Shown here: piece after piece, positions 5,989-7,348 of the stretch | How the letters are laid out: each line of letters starts with the position of its first letter | How positions within the stretch are numbered: the first letter of the stretch is position 1 | Source of the DNA: Betaproteobacteria bacterium | Lineage (GTDB): Bacteria; Pseudomonadota; Gammaproteobacteria; Burkholderiales; Burkholderiaceae_C | DNA: 7,348 nt | Reading direction: 5' to 3' | NCBI GenBank assembly: GCA_009927195.1 | Contig: RFNL01000283.1 | Span: forward strand, 1 to 7,348 | The notes under the pieces: model-generated | Told to the model about the DNA's origin: nothing | The model's database searches: none | What the model saw: the letters and a program-made list of their open reading frames with translations, nothing else | Position numbers and translations under genes: made by a program

Positions 5989-7348
5989 ATGATTGCACGC
6001 GAACCCACCATTGAACGCTTGGCCACCGCCCGTGCGTTGTTGCTCACCCCATTCGGCTTGGACGAGGGCCACCTGTCCCGCGCGTTGGCTGAAATCCGCC
6101 AGCACCGGGTGGATGATGCAGACCTGTACTTTCAGTACACCCGCGCAGAGAGTTGGAGCCTGGAGGAGGGGATTGTCAAAACTGGCTCATTCAGCATCGA
6201 CCAAGGTGTCGGTGTGCGTGCCATCAGCGGTGAAAAAACCGCCTTTGCCTATTCCGACGACATTTCTTGGCCCTCGCTGTTGGACGCAGCCCGCACAGTG
6301 CGAAGCATTGCATCGGCTGGTCGGCAAGCGCGGGCCAAAGTGCCCGCCACCCGGGTGGCCAAAAGCCGAAGCCTGTACGGTGGGCAAGATCCGATTGGCA
6401 GTTTGGACAGCGCCACCAAGGTGGCATTGCTCGAGCATGCCGAACAAATGGCCCGCCAGCGCGATCCCCGGGTGGTGCAGGTGATGGCCGGTTTGGCCTG
6501 CGAACACGATGTGATGTTGGTGGCTCGCGCCGATGGCACCCTGGCCGCTGATGTGCGCCCCTTGGTGCGGTTGTCGCTGAGCGTGATTGCCGAGCAAAAT
6601 GGGCGGCGCGAAAGCGGCTCGGCCGGTGGTGGTGGCCGTTTTGGCTTGGCTTATTTTGACGAGACCATGATCCAGTCGTATGTCAACGAAGCCGTTGACG
6701 CAGCCCTGACCAATTTGGACGCGCGTCCCGCCCCGGCGGGTGAGATGACCGTGGTACTGGGCCCTGGTTGGCCCGGTGTGTTGTTGCACGAAGCGATTGG
6801 CCATGGCTTGGAGGGCGACTTCAATCGCAAGGGATCGAGCGCTTTCAGCGGCAAAATCGGACAACGCGTGGCCGCCAAAGGTGTCACCGTGCTCGACGAC
6901 GGCACCATGGCCGATCGGCGCGGATCCCTCAATGTCGATGACGAGGGCCATCCCACCCAGCGCAATGTGCTGATCGAAGACGGCATCTTGAAGGGCTACA
7001 TCCAAGACAGCCTCAATGCGCGCTTGATGGGCGTGCCTGCCACAGGCAATGGTCGGCGCGAAAGCTATGCCCACCTTCCGATGCCGCGCATGACCAACAC
7101 CTATATGTTGGCCGGTGACAAAGCCCCAGAGGAAATTGTGGCCAGCATGAAAAAAGGCTTGTATGCCACCAATTTCGGGGGCGGTCAGGTCGACATCACC
7201 TCCGGTAAGTTTGTGTTTTCTGCCAGCCAGGCCTTTTGGGTGGAAAACGGCAAGGTCCAATACCCGGTCAAGGGCGCGACCTTGGTGGGCAATGGGCCCG
7301 ATGCCCTGACCCGGGTCAGCCTGATTGGCAACGACTTGGCCCTGGACA
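5989..7348 (+). CDS. tldD: metalloprotease subunit TldD (3' end outside window)
   Basis: TldD forms a heterodimeric zinc protease with PmbA/TldE in the cytoplasm. In E. coli it trims the microcin B17 precursor and degrades the CcdA antitoxin. The frame from ATG 5989 stays open for 453 codons to the window end. The zinc motif HEAIGHGLEGD lies at residues 267-277, giving HExxxH with His267, Glu268 and His272. Other family landmarks are the N-terminal region DDADLYFQY...SLEEGIVKTGSF, GVGVRAISGEKTAFAYSD at 73-90, RRESGSAGGGGRFG, SSAFSGKIGQRVAAKGVTVLDD at 283-304, NGRRESYAHLPMPRMTNTY at 354-372, ATNFGGGQVD, and the ending TLVGNGPDALTRVSLIGNDLALD. About 30 more residues are expected beyond the window, including the cysteine-containing tail. 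No frameshift is seen. It has its own -10 and stands 106 bases after rodA. pmbA is not in the window. Confidence 0.96.
   Translation, partial: MIAREPTIERLATARALLLTPFGLDEGHLSRALAEIRQHRVDDADLYFQYTRAESWSLEEGIVKTGSFSIDQGVGVRAISGEKTAFAYSDDISWPSLLDAARTVRSIASAGRQARAKVPATRVAKSRSLYGGQDPIGSLDSATKVALLEHAEQMARQRDPRVVQVMAGLACEHDVMLVARADGTLAADVRPLVRLSLSVIAEQNGRRESGSAGGGGRFGLAYFDETMIQSYVNEAVDAALTNLDARPAPAGEMTVVLGPGWPGVLLHEAIGHGLEGDFNRKGSSAFSGKIGQRVAAKGVTVLDDGTMADRRGSLNVDDEGHPTQRNVLIEDGILKGYIQDSLNARLMGVPATGNGRRESYAHLPMPRMTNTYMLAGDKAPEEIVASMKKGLYATNFGGGQVDITSGKFVFSASQAFWVENGKVQYPVKGATLVGNGPDALTRVSLIGNDLALD

Noticed and set aside
6187..7260. 357-codon open frame on the minus strand
   Set aside because: Antisense to tldD, which has clear motifs over the whole stretch.
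1..7348. CRISPR array, transposon, toxin-antitoxin or defence island
   Set aside because: No repeat-spacer pattern, terminal inverted repeats, transposase motifs or defence domains; codon use is even across the window.

Overview
The window looks like core chromosome of a betaproteobacterium, most likely of the order Burkholderiales and family Comamonadaceae. That placement rests on protein flavour (LpxC, RuvC, MtgA, RodA and TldD all read as betaproteobacterial), high GC, heavy use of TTG for leucine, and the way the genes are packed. It is an inference from reading, not from a search. I see no mobile element, CRISPR array, tRNA or rRNA.

Layout: (1) 1-376, plus strand: the last 64 codons of lpxC, then a 57-residue two-helix membrane protein that I cannot name. 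(2) 391-4605, minus strand: a very tightly packed cluster that reads, in transcription order, RNB-family exoribonuclease -> TonB-like protein -> mtgA -> ruvC. The junctions are TAG-C-ATG, TGA-G-ATG and an ATGA overlap, so this should be one translationally coupled operon. (3) 4606-4727: a divergent promoter region. (4) 4728-5882, plus strand: rodA. (5) 5883-5988: a hairpin and a promoter. (6) 5989-7348, plus strand: tldD, cut by the window end about 30 residues before its usual C-terminus.

Most of the genes serve the cell envelope: LpxC (lipid A), MtgA and RodA (two unrelated peptidoglycan glycosyltransferases on either side of the divergent promoter) and a TonB-like periplasm-spanning protein. 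An RNase II/R-type nuclease, the Holliday junction resolvase RuvC and the TldD protease subunit share the neighbourhood.

Two things deserve a second look. First, the RNB nuclease gene is broken by an apparent one-base deletion near 3397-3400, right in the catalytic domain, although both halves are otherwise well conserved. This is either a sequence error or a recent null allele with possible polar effects on tonB-like, mtgA and ruvC. Second, the three genes that begin transcription units here (RNB gene, rodA, tldD) each have a -10-like hexamer only 6-8 bases before ATG and no Shine-Dalgarno, which predicts leaderless mRNAs. Apart from these I find no undescribed system; the region is mostly ordinary housekeeping DNA.
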